From Dehalococcoidia bacterium (GTDB lineage: Bacteria > Chloroflexota > Dehalococcoidia > Tepidiformales > Tepidiformaceae), in NCBI GenBank assembly GCA_022826585.1, contig JAJDUR010000032.1, positions 1-64,000 on the forward strand: a DNA stretch of 64,000 bases, in the 5' to 3' direction. Below, one piece after another: positions 46,902 through 55,475 of this stretch. The position numbers were made by a program, and so were the translations under genes. The stretch's first letter is position 1. Each line of letters begins with the position of its first letter. The notes below the pieces were generated by a model. The model did not search any database, was not told the origin of the DNA, and saw only the letters and a program-made list of their open reading frames with translations.

Positions 46902-48587
46902 ATGACCGCCACGGCAACGCGCGACAGGGAAGCCGACCGGCTCTTCGCCCAGCTGAGCGAAAACATCCTCGGGCGCGACCAGCACGCCACCCGCCAGACC
47001 CTGCTGGACCTGCTTGCCGCCGATCGCGACCCGGTCGAGATCCTGAGCGAGACCGTCCGCACACACGGCCCGTACACGAACGTGCCCTATCACCAGCGGG
47101 TGGACGGCGGGGTCATGCGGTTCGTGAACAACGACCACTGCATGCTGAGCTCGCGCACGAGCCTGACGCTTCCCCGCTACCTGCCGCCGGAGCTGAAGCA
47201 CCTGCCCATCGCGCAGACGCTGTGGTACGTGCCCACCGGGCTCGACCCGTGGAACCAGCTCATCGGGCGGATGCCGGGGCACTACGGACGGCGCACCTAC
47301 AAGCCCGTGCCGGGCGTGGAGCCGCCGCCACCCGAGCGGCACTGGGAGGACCAGGAACCGCTGCACATCGAGGGCACGTTCGAGGAGCGGCTGAACGAGT
47401 GGCTCACGCTGGTGGAGCGGGGCGAGGTGGTGCGCGCCTACCGCGTGTTCCTGGGGCTGTTCGAGGAGACGGAGCGTCGCAAGGAGCTGCTTGCGCAGCT
47501 CGTGTTCGCGGGACTCATCGACGTGCAGGGACGGCTGCTCTACAACCGCTCCTACACGACCGGACACAAGGCCTACCGCGCCCGCGCCACGATCGAGCTG
47601 GGACAGGCGATCGGGTGGGAGAACGCACACCATGTGCTCTACGCGGGCGTGCTCGACGTGGCCGTCGGGCCTCGCTGGCACTCCGAGTACGAGATGGCCT
47701 GCCAGGTCGAGCTCTACCGGCTGCGGGAGGAGCTGCCGGGCTCCTCGATCGACCCGACACCGGGGGCGAACCGCGACACCGAGCTCTTTGCGAACGAGCA
47801 GCCGCTCTCGGAACCGGAGGCGGAGGGGCTGATCCGCGCCCTCACGACCATGCCGGAGCCCGACTACATCGAGCACCTCGTCGCGCTGTTACTGGCGGGG
47901 CGGAGTCCGCGGCACCTGATCGACACGATCCAGGTGGCGGCTGCGAACGTGCTCCTCGAGACGGTGGTGGCGGACGAGTACTCGATGCCTCAGCACGCGT
48001 ACGAGTACACGAACACGGTGCGCTGGTTCTACGACACCTTCGAGCACCCGCACCGCACCAAGCTGCTGTTCGTGGCGGGCTCGTTCGTGAACCAGGCGGC
48101 GCGCTGGATCGCGAACCTGAAGGGTCACGGGCGGCCGCTCGTGTCGCCTCCGAAGGGGTCCGAGTCGCTCTCGGGCGACCAGCTGCTGGCGCGGCTGGAC
48201 GGCGCCCTGATGGCGCTGAACAAAGAGGAAAGCGTGGTCTGGACGCAGGCGTACCTCGATGCCGGCTTCGGGCGCTCGCCCCTGGTGCAGACGCTCACGA
48301 CGGCGGCGGTGAAGCACGGGAACGACCCGCACAACCAGGAGATAGGGCTCTGCCTCGCGGAGGACTACGGCCATTCGACTTCGACGAGGCGGGACACGCT
48401 CCTGCTGGCGAGCGCCTGGCACACGGCGGGGCACCGCAAGTACGGCGACTCGCTGGAGTCGTACCGGCGCTTCGCGGAGGCGGTGGGGGTGAGCGCGAGC
48501 GGCGAGGGCCGCGGCGAAGGCGAGCCCGAGGAGGCCGTGCTCGACCAGATCGAGGAGGTACCGGAGGCCACCTCGCCCGGGCAGTAA
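46902..48587 (+). CDS. Uncharacterised 561-aa His-rich protein (possibly questin-oxidase-like fold)
   Basis: NAHHVLYAGVLDVAVGPRWHSEYEMACQ; DPHNQEIGLCLAEDYGHSTSTRRDTLLLASAWHTAGHRKYGDSLESYRRF; family not confidently recognised. Confidence 0.7.
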   Translation: MTATATRDREADRLFAQLSENILGRDQHATRQTLLDLLAADRDPVEILSETVRTHGPYTNVPYHQRVDGGVMRFVNNDHCMLSSRTSLTLPRYLPPELKHLPIAQTLWYVPTGLDPWNQLIGRMPGHYGRRTYKPVPGVEPPPPERHWEDQEPLHIEGTFEERLNEWLTLVERGEVVRAYRVFLGLFEETERRKELLAQLVFAGLIDVQGRLLYNRSYTTGHKAYRARATIELGQAIGWENAHHVLYAGVLDVAVGPRWHSEYEMACQVELYRLREELPGSSIDPTPGANRDTELFANEQPLSEPEAEGLIRALTTMPEPDYIEHLVALLLAGRSPRHLIDTIQVAAANVLLETVVADEYSMPQHAYEYTNTVRWFYDTFEHPHRTKLLFVAGSFVNQAARWIANLKGHGRPLVSPPKGSESLSGDQLLARLDGALMALNKEESVVWTQAYLDAGFGRSPLVQTLTTAAVKHGNDPHNQEIGLCLAEDYGHSTSTRRDTLLLASAWHTAGHRKYGDSLESYRRFAEAVGVSASGEGRGEGEPEEAVLDQIEEVPEATSPGQ

Positions 48588-48682
48588 CGGCCGCGGTCTA
48601 CACAGCGCTGGCACGAACGTTCAAAATAGGCTCGCTTGTCGCGGGGAAGCACTGAGGCACTCCGCGACCGTGGAGGGAGTGC

Positions 48683-49708
48683 GTGCCGCTCGGGCGCCTG
48701 GCCAAGCCGCTGCGACTCGCCGTTGGCGTCGCCATCAGCCTTTTCCTGGTGTGGCTGCTGGTGCGGGACGTGGACCTGGGGGAGGTAGGGCGGACGCTGC
48801 AGAGGGCGGACCTGCGCTTCCTCGTGCCCATCGCGCTCGTGTTCTTCGCGCGGTACTGGCTGCGCGCCATCCGCTGGAGAATCCTGGTGGAGCACCTGAA
48901 GGACGTGACGACGCGGCGGGCGTTCCCCCGCGTGATCCTCGGGCAGGCGGCAAACATGGCGTTGCCGTTCGGGCTGGGCTACGTGCTCATGATCCAGGTG
49001 ACGGCGCGGAAGTTCGGCATCGGGCGGCTGGAACTGCTCGGGGCGGAAGCGCTCGAGCGGATCATGGACGGCTTCGTGTTCGCCCTCCTCATGGCCCTGG
49101 CCATCGCGACGCTCACCATCGGCGACGGCTTCACGGGGCTGGGCGCCTTCATGCTGTTCGGCACGCCCGCGGGACTGGCGCTGGCGTGGTTCCTGACGCG
49201 GGACCGTGGCGAACCGCCCTCGGCCATCGGCTGGCGCGGCCTGCTCGCGAATCCGCGGATCTCGCCGTTCCTGCAGGGCCTGCGTTCGGTGCAGAGCAGG
49301 CGCCAGACGGGGAACGTGCTCGCACTCTCGGCGGCGATCTGGATGAGCGAAGCGCTGCTCTACTGGGCGGTCGCGGCCTCGCTGGGGATTAGCCTCAACT
49401 TCCTCGTCCACATCTTCGTGGTGGCGGCGGCGAACATCGGCGCGGGCATACCCCTGGCGCAGGCCAGCGTCGGGCTCGCGTTCGTCGCAAAGGAGGCGCT
49501 GGTGGCGGTTGGGGAGACCCAGGCGGCCGCGCTCTCTTATGCGGTCGGGGTGGAGGCGATCATCATCCTGCCCGCGATCCTGCTGGCGCCGCTGGCCGCC
49601 TGGGACATGCGGCTGGGCTGGCGGGACGCCATCCCGAAGTTCGGGGGGAGGCCGCCCCAGCCCGCGGTGGCTACGAACAGGGTGCGCCGCGCCCTGGAGG
49701 GCCAGTGA
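48683..49708 (+). CDS. Lysylphosphatidylglycerol synthase TM-domain/UPF0104-like membrane protein
   Basis: LAVGVAISLFLVWLLVRDVDLGEVGRTLQRADLRFLVPIALVFFARYWLRAIRWRILVEHL...ILGQAANMALPFGLGYVL. Confidence 0.8.
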   Translation: MPLGRLAKPLRLAVGVAISLFLVWLLVRDVDLGEVGRTLQRADLRFLVPIALVFFARYWLRAIRWRILVEHLKDVTTRRAFPRVILGQAANMALPFGLGYVLMIQVTARKFGIGRLELLGAEALERIMDGFVFALLMALAIATLTIGDGFTGLGAFMLFGTPAGLALAWFLTRDRGEPPSAIGWRGLLANPRISPFLQGLRSVQSRRQTGNVLALSAAIWMSEALLYWAVAASLGISLNFLVHIFVVAAANIGAGIPLAQASVGLAFVAKEALVAVGETQAAALSYAVGVEAIIILPAILLAPLAAWDMRLGWRDAIPKFGGRPPQPAVATNRVRRALEGQ

Positions 49709-50052
49709 GCCCCATCAGGCGCGATCCCGGCCTGGACGACGCGCTCTTCCGGGAGCTGGCGGAGCCGCTGCTTGCCTCGGGGGCGGTGGAGGAGGGCACG
49801 ATCATGGGCTACCCCTGCCTGCGAACGAGCGGTGGCGGCTTTCTCGCGATGGCGGAACACCGCAGCGGCGACCTCATCGTGAAGCTTCCCTCGGGACGGG
49901 TGGAGGAGCTGGTGGCCGAGGGGAAGGGGCAGCCGTTCGCACCGGCGGGGCGGCGCTTCCGCGAGTGGGTCCACGTACCGGAGCGCAACGAAGCGCTGTG
50001 GCAGGCGCTGCTGGACGAAGGGCGGGCGTTTGTCGACGGTGGGCCAGCGTGA
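49705..50052 (+). CDS. MmcQ/YjbR-like (TfoX N-terminal-like) protein
   Basis: EEGTIMGYPCLRTSGGGFLAMAEHRSGDLIVKLPSGRVEELVAEGKGQPFAPAGRRFREWVHVP. Confidence 0.75.
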   Translation: MSPIRRDPGLDDALFRELAEPLLASGAVEEGTIMGYPCLRTSGGGFLAMAEHRSGDLIVKLPSGRVEELVAEGKGQPFAPAGRRFREWVHVPERNEALWQALLDEGRAFVDGGPA

Positions 50053-50714
50053 CCGCCTCCCCTGTGTTCCCCGCGGAAGCACGCGACTTCCTGCGGCAGC
50101 TGCCGACGCACGACAAGGCCTGGTTCGACGCCAATCGCCCCGCGTACCAGGCGCTCATCGCCGAGCCGGCGAAGGCCCTGGTGGAGGCGGTAGCGGGGGA
50201 GCTGCGGAACGACCTCTCGCCGGCGATCGTCGGGATCCCGCGTGTCAACGGCTCCATCTCCCCCATCAACCGCGACATCCGGTTCTCGGCCGACAAGACG
50301 CCGTACAAGGACCACCTGCTGTTTCGCTGGTGGGAGGGCGAGGAGAAGAAGACCGCGCCGACGCTGTTCGTTCGGCTGACCGCGGACGAGGTGGGTTTCG
50401 CAACCGGGGTCATGCTTCCCTCGCTGGACCGCTGGCGGGCGCTGGTCGATGCGGAAGCGACGGGCGCGCCGCTCGCCTCCGCGATCGAGGCGCTGGTGGC
50501 GGAAACGGGCGCGGAGGTCGCGGGAATCGAGTACAAGCGTGTCCCGAAGCCGTACGACGCCGACCACCCGCGGGAGGACCTGCTGCGCTGCAAGTGGCTC
50601 CAGGTCCGCTGGTTGGAGCCGTTTCCCGGGGACGGGGCGGAGTTCGGTTCGTGGTGCGCGCGACGGCTGTTGCAGTGCGCCGACGTGCACCGCTGGCTCG
50701 TCACGAACCTGTAG
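50049..50714 (+). CDS. DUF2461 family protein
   Basis: FPAEARDFLRQLPTHDKAWFDANRPAYQALI...VNGSISPINRDIRFSADKTPYKDHLLFRWWEG. Confidence 0.85.
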   Translation: MTASPVFPAEARDFLRQLPTHDKAWFDANRPAYQALIAEPAKALVEAVAGELRNDLSPAIVGIPRVNGSISPINRDIRFSADKTPYKDHLLFRWWEGEEKKTAPTLFVRLTADEVGFATGVMLPSLDRWRALVDAEATGAPLASAIEALVAETGAEVAGIEYKRVPKPYDADHPREDLLRCKWLQVRWLEPFPGDGAEFGSWCARRLLQCADVHRWLVTNL

Positions 50715-50720
50715 CGGGGG

Positions 50721-51959
50721 CTACTCCACCGGCGTCAGGGTGACGTGGAGTTCCCTGAGGCCGCGCAGGACGAAGCCGGGCAGGTGGCTGAAGTCGTTGG
50801 CGCCGGGCACGAGGTCGAAGCGCTCGACGCGGTCGAGCATGGCCTCCCAAGTGATGTTCTGCTCGAGGCGGGAGAGCCCGGCGCCGGGGCACATGTGCTC
50901 GCCCTGCGAGAAGGCGACGTGCTTGGCGGCGTTGGGGCGTTCGAGGCTGAAGTCGTCGGGTGCCGGGAACTCGTCGGCGTCGCGGTTGGCGGCGGCGAAG
51001 CGAAGGTGCAGGACGGAGCCGGCGGGGATCTTCACGCCGCGAATCTCCTCGTCCCGGGCGGCAATGCGGAAGAGGCCCTGCGTGGGAGACTCGAGGCGCA
51101 GCGCCTCCTCGACAAAGAAGCGCACGCGTGAGCGGTCCTCCCTGAGCCGGGGCCAGAGCGACGGATCCTGCGTGAGCAGCCAGAGCGCGGAGGTGAGGGC
51201 AAAGGTCGTGGTCTCGTTTCCGCCGATGTAGAGGTGGCTGATGATGCCGACGATCTCCGCATTCGAGAGGGGGCGTTCGCCGCCGTACCGGGCGTGCGCG
51301 GCGAGGTGGGAGAGCACGTCCTCGCCGGGGTTGGCGCGACGCTCCTCGATAAAGCCCTCGATGTACTTCTGGAACTCGACGCCCTTCTCGGCGAGGTACA
51401 TCTGCTCCTCGTGGGTGAGGCCCATCTGGAAGGGCATGACCCAGGCGTTCGACCAGACTCGCAGATCGGGGATGTCCGCGAGCGGGAAGCCGAGCATGCG
51501 CGTGATGACGCGCACGGGCAGGGGGACGGCGAAGTCCTGGACAAACTCGACGGTCCGCTTCGCCACGATGTCGTCGACGAGCTCTTCGATGGTGGCGGTG
51601 ATCATCTCGCGCTGGCGGGCGGCGCCCGCGGGGGAGAAGAACGGGTCGACGAGTTCACGGTAGCGGCGGTGCTCGGGGGGATTCGTGCTGAGGGGCTGGA
51701 TGCGGGGGTAGCCGTGCTCCTCGTGGTAGGCCTTCGCCTCGTCGCTCATGAGCAGGTCGTGGCTGCCCTTCGGGTTGTGGGGGAAGCGGTCGGGGTTGCG
51801 GACGATCCAGGCGATATCCTCGAACTTGGAAATGAGGAACATGTCGCGGCCGGGGACGGGGTAGACGGGGGCCTGTTCGAGGATGGCGCGGTAGGCGGGG
51901 TACCAGTCTTCCTGCGTCTCCGGGGAGAAGAGGTCGACGTCGTCGATGCTGAGCGTCAT
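50721..51959 (-). CDS. Cytochrome P450
   Basis: FSQGEHMCPGAGLSRLE heme motif; SHLYIGGNETTTFALTSAL I-helix. Confidence 0.95.
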   Translation of the reverse strand: MTLSIDDVDLFSPETQEDWYPAYRAILEQAPVYPVPGRDMFLISKFEDIAWIVRNPDRFPHNPKGSHDLLMSDEAKAYHEEHGYPRIQPLSTNPPEHRRYRELVDPFFSPAGAARQREMITATIEELVDDIVAKRTVEFVQDFAVPLPVRVITRMLGFPLADIPDLRVWSNAWVMPFQMGLTHEEQMYLAEKGVEFQKYIEGFIEERRANPGEDVLSHLAAHARYGGERPLSNAEIVGIISHLYIGGNETTTFALTSALWLLTQDPSLWPRLREDRSRVRFFVEEALRLESPTQGLFRIAARDEEIRGVKIPAGSVLHLRFAAANRDADEFPAPDDFSLERPNAAKHVAFSQGEHMCPGAGLSRLEQNITWEAMLDRVERFDLVPGANDFSHLPGFVLRGLRELHVTLTPVE

Positions 51960-52009
51960 CAGGGGGCCTCGGCGGTCGGTGGTCGGTAGCAGGTGAGTCT
52001 ACAGAGGCG

Positions 52010-52810
52010 TCAAGCGGGGGTGAGGGTGCGGTGGAGCCAGTCGAGCGTCTGCTCGGCGGCCTGCCGCCAGTTTTGCTCGAGCATGATGTCGTGGGCGGTG
52101 TCGGGCAGGAAGGTGAGGTCAGCGCCGTAGAGGTCGGCGGTGCGGCGGAGAGCGGACTCGGGGATGAGGCGATCGTCGCCGCCGGCGAGGGTGAGGATGG
52201 GCGTGCGCCGGATGCGTTCGGGGTCGGGGTGGGTTGTCAGCATCTGGACCCAGGAGCGGAACGACTCGCGGCCGAGGCGGGACCAGTGCCGGTGCAGGGT
52301 CTCGCTGTCGATGTCGGGGGAGAAGAGGAAGCGGCGGGCGCGCTCCGGGGTGGCAAACATGGTGTAGGGCTCCATGGAGAGCAGGAGCCTGAGGCTCAGC
52401 AGGGGATCCCGCCGGGACATGCGCGTGGACGCGGCGAGCATCCCAACGGCGGGGGCGGGCGCCACGAGCACCGCGCCCGGCGCCTCGTGGCGTTCGAGGT
52501 ACTTCTGCACGACGAAGCCGCCGAGGGAGTGCCCGATGACGACTGGTTCGCGGGGAAGGCCGGTGGCCACCTGCTCGACGTCGGCCACGTAGTCGGTAAC
52601 CGAGGTCCAGCGGAGGCTCCCGGGACCGGCGCTCTCGCCGTGGCCGCGCAAGCTCAGGGCGTAGGCGTCGAAGCCATGTACCGCGAAGTACGGAAGGAAG
52701 TGCTCGTCCCAGCACCAGGCGGCGTGGCAGGAGCCGTGGACGAACAGGAGGGGCGGGTATGACGACTCACCACCACACTCCCGGGCGATGACCTCGAGTT
52801 CGTGCGCCAT
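52010..52810 (-). CDS. Alpha/beta hydrolase
   Basis: PLLFVHGSCHAAWCWDEHFLPYFAVHGFDAYALSLRGHGES...VVIGHSLGGFVVQKYLE. Confidence 0.92.
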   Translation of the reverse strand: MAHELEVIARECGGESSYPPLLFVHGSCHAAWCWDEHFLPYFAVHGFDAYALSLRGHGESAGPGSLRWTSVTDYVADVEQVATGLPREPVVIGHSLGGFVVQKYLERHEAPGAVLVAPAPAVGMLAASTRMSRRDPLLSLRLLLSMEPYTMFATPERARRFLFSPDIDSETLHRHWSRLGRESFRSWVQMLTTHPDPERIRRTPILTLAGGDDRLIPESALRRTADLYGADLTFLPDTAHDIMLEQNWRQAAEQTLDWLHRTLTPA

Positions 52811-52828
52811 CGGGACTCCCCGCGGGCG

Positions 52829-54184
52829 TTAGCCCTGGTCGACGTCGAACTGGATCCAGAGCTCCACGGGCGAGCGGAAGCCACCGGACCCGAGGTTCGG
52901 CGAGGTGATGCCGGCGTGCGTGGCGAACTTAGGTCGGGGGTTCTTCATCGCCTCCATCAGGCGGGTGCAAGCGATGATGGCCTCCTGCCGGGCCATGGCG
53001 TAGCCCATGCAGAAGTGCTGACCCATGCCGAAGCCGAGGTGCCCGTGCTTCCCATCGGGGTAGCGGCCGGAGCGCAGCTCACGGCCCATGTGCAGGTCGT
53101 CGCGGAAGATGTCGAACGTGTCGGGATCCTTGAAGACACGCTCATCGCGGTTCCCGGCGCCGAGCAGGAGGGTGATGCTCGTGCGCTCGGGGATAACCTC
53201 GCCGTGCAGCTTCACCTCGCGGGTGGTGTAGCGGTACTGGAAGTGCACGACGGGGTCGTAACGCATCATCTCGGTGAAGACGTTGGTCCACAGCTCGGGG
53301 TTCTTCTTTACCTCCTCGAACTGGTCGGGGCGGGTGTAGAGCATGTGGTACCACATGAGCGCGATGGCCTTGTCGGTGGTGTCGCCGCCCGCCGCCAGCA
53401 GCAGGGCGATGAAGCCCTTGATCTCGTCGGCGTTCATGCGCTGGCCGCGGAACTCGGCGTGGACGATGCGCGAGATCAGGTCCTCGCCCGGCGCGTCCTC
53501 GGCCCTCCGGATGAGCGGGTCGAGGTAGTCCCACATCTCGTTCCGGGCCTGCATTCCCCTGGCGAAGTGCTCGCCGCCGAAGCCGAGGCCTTCGATGAGG
53601 TGCTGGTACCAGCGCACGAAGGTGTCCTCGTCCTCGCGGGGGAGGCCGAGCATGTTGGAGATGACGCGGATGGGGAACTGGGTGGTGAACTGACTGATCA
53701 GCTCGACCTCACCGGTCTCGGCGAAACCCTCGGCGATGTCATCAGCGGACTTCGCCCAGATCTTGCCCATCATCTCGCGGGCGATCTGCTCGATGAAGGG
53801 GAGGAACGTCTGGAGACGGTTGCCGACGAACTGGTCGGCGACGACGTTGCGCAGGAAGCGGTGCTCGTCGCTGTTGCCGTACTCGAGGATATTCGGCCCG
53901 AAGACGTGCTTTGTCCCGAACTCGTAGTCGCCCTTGGGGTCGTACTCGGCGCGGTCGAAGTCGTCGTTGTTCTGGAAGACGGAGACGATGTCGTCGTAAC
54001 GGGTGATGACCCAGTTGTTGTGGAAGAGGTCCTGGTAGGCGGGGTGGTGGTCGCGCAACCGCTTGTAAAGGGGGAAGGGGTCCTTGATGTACTCGGGGCT
54101 GTCGAACTCCTGGGGCTCGATAGCCAGGGCAAGCTGCTGCTTGATGGCCTCTTCCATGGTCATGGGCTGTTCCGGTGCCGTCAT
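52829..54184 (-). CDS. Cytochrome P450
   Basis: FGMGQHFCMGYAMARQEA heme motif; ALLLAAGGDTTDKAIALMW I-helix. Confidence 0.95.
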   Translation of the reverse strand: MTAPEQPMTMEEAIKQQLALAIEPQEFDSPEYIKDPFPLYKRLRDHHPAYQDLFHNNWVITRYDDIVSVFQNNDDFDRAEYDPKGDYEFGTKHVFGPNILEYGNSDEHRFLRNVVADQFVGNRLQTFLPFIEQIAREMMGKIWAKSADDIAEGFAETGEVELISQFTTQFPIRVISNMLGLPREDEDTFVRWYQHLIEGLGFGGEHFARGMQARNEMWDYLDPLIRRAEDAPGEDLISRIVHAEFRGQRMNADEIKGFIALLLAAGGDTTDKAIALMWYHMLYTRPDQFEEVKKNPELWTNVFTEMMRYDPVVHFQYRYTTREVKLHGEVIPERTSITLLLGAGNRDERVFKDPDTFDIFRDDLHMGRELRSGRYPDGKHGHLGFGMGQHFCMGYAMARQEAIIACTRLMEAMKNPRPKFATHAGITSPNLGSGGFRSPVELWIQFDVDQG

Positions 54185-54290
54185 CGTCTTCCCCCCGGGG
54201 TAGCTGTCGTGTGGCCAAGGCTACCGCATCCGGGACGAGCCTTGGGAGGGGCAGAAGGAGCGTGGTTGCTACAATCGCGAGGGTCCGCGA

Positions 54291-54365
54291 GCGGGAGTAG
54301 CTCAGTGGTAGAGCGCCTGCCTTCCAAGCAGGATGCCGAGGGTTCGATCCCCTTCTCCCGCTCCA
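54291..54365 (+). tRNA. tRNA-Gly (anticodon TCC)
   Basis: GCGGGAGTAGCTCAGTGGTAGAGCGCCTGCCTTCCAAGCAGGATGCCGAGGGTTCGATCCCCTTCTCCCGCTCCA; canonical cloverleaf, CCA encoded. Confidence 0.95.
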
Positions 54366-54404
54366 GCTTCTTCAAAGTCCCCCGTGCGACAGAACCAGGA
54401 GACC

Positions 54405-55355
54405 ATGATGGCAAGACGTGAGAAGTGGACGGCCGCCGACATTCCGGACCTGACCGGCAAGGTGGCGGTTGTAACGGGAGGCAACAGCGGAATCGGATTC
54501 GAAGCGGCGAAGGAGTTGGCGCGCAAGGGCGCGGAGACGGTGCTGGCCTGCCGATCGCCGGAGCGCGGGCAGGCGGCCCTGGACACCCTGAAGGCGGAGG
54601 TTTCGGGCACCAAAGCCGAGCTGATGGCGCTCGACCTCGCGAGTCTTGCATCGGTCGAGCGGTTCGCGACGGAGTTCACGGAGCGGTACCCACAACTGGA
54701 CGTGCTCGCGAACAACGCGGGCATCATGGTGATCCCGTACGGCAAGACGGAGGACGGGTTCGAGCGGCAGGTGGGGACGAACCACCTCGGGCACTTCGCC
54801 CTGACTGGGCGGCTGTTCGACGTGCTGCTGGCGACCCCGGGGGCGCGGGTCGTGAACGTGAGCAGCCTGGCGCACAATCGGGCCGAGCTGGACCTCGACG
54901 ACCTGCTCTACGAGAAGGGCGGCTACACCGAGTGGGGGGCCTACGGCCGCTCGAAGCTGCTGAACATGCTGTTCACGTTCGAGCTGCAGCGCCGCCTCGA
55001 GCGGGCGGGAGTCGACGCGCACTCGCTGGCGGCGCACCCGGGCTTCTCCGCCTCGAACCTCACGGGGCACATGGCCGAGCGACTGCACATGCGAATAGCG
55101 CTCGGCATCTTCAATCGGATCATCCAGGGACCGGACATGGGCGCCCTCCCCACCCTGCGGGCGGCCACCGACCCCGAGGCCAGGGGTGGCGAGTACTTCG
55201 GTCCCGCAAGGCTCAACGAGACGACCGGGCATCCCGTGCTGGTCGAGGCGTCGGCCGAGGCGCACGACGAGACGGACGGGAAGCGGCTCTGGGAGCTCTC
55301 GGAGGAGCTGACGGGCGTGAGGTACGCAGGTCTGGAGGCGGGGGGCGGCGGGTAG
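54405..55355 (+). CDS. SDR family oxidoreductase (retinol dehydrogenase-like)
   Basis: LTGKVAVVTGGNSGIGFEAAKELARKGAETVLACR...NNAGIM...YGRSKLLN. Confidence 0.92.
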   Translation: MMARREKWTAADIPDLTGKVAVVTGGNSGIGFEAAKELARKGAETVLACRSPERGQAALDTLKAEVSGTKAELMALDLASLASVERFATEFTERYPQLDVLANNAGIMVIPYGKTEDGFERQVGTNHLGHFALTGRLFDVLLATPGARVVNVSSLAHNRAELDLDDLLYEKGGYTEWGAYGRSKLLNMLFTFELQRRLERAGVDAHSLAAHPGFSASNLTGHMAERLHMRIALGIFNRIIQGPDMGALPTLRAATDPEARGGEYFGPARLNETTGHPVLVEASAEAHDETDGKRLWELSEELTGVRYAGLEAGGGG

Positions 55356-55475
55356 GGCATGGCCGCGCCGGCGAGCGGGTAGGGAAACCCCCGAGCTCGC
55401 TCCCTAAGATGGTCTTCGGTGCAGGCGGCCCCTGATCTCGCGGGGGGCTCCTGACGACCCGCCGTTGGAGGAACC

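Noticed and set aside
46229-48655. 808-aa + strand ORF in an alternative frame over aldolase and the following gene
   Set aside because: Arg/Gly/Ala/Pro-rich frame-shifted reading of two confident genes; no motifs.
54291-54365. tRNA-Gly as a possible integration site for a mobile island
   Set aside because: No integrase, no duplicated tRNA 3' end noticed, and flanking genes look ordinary.
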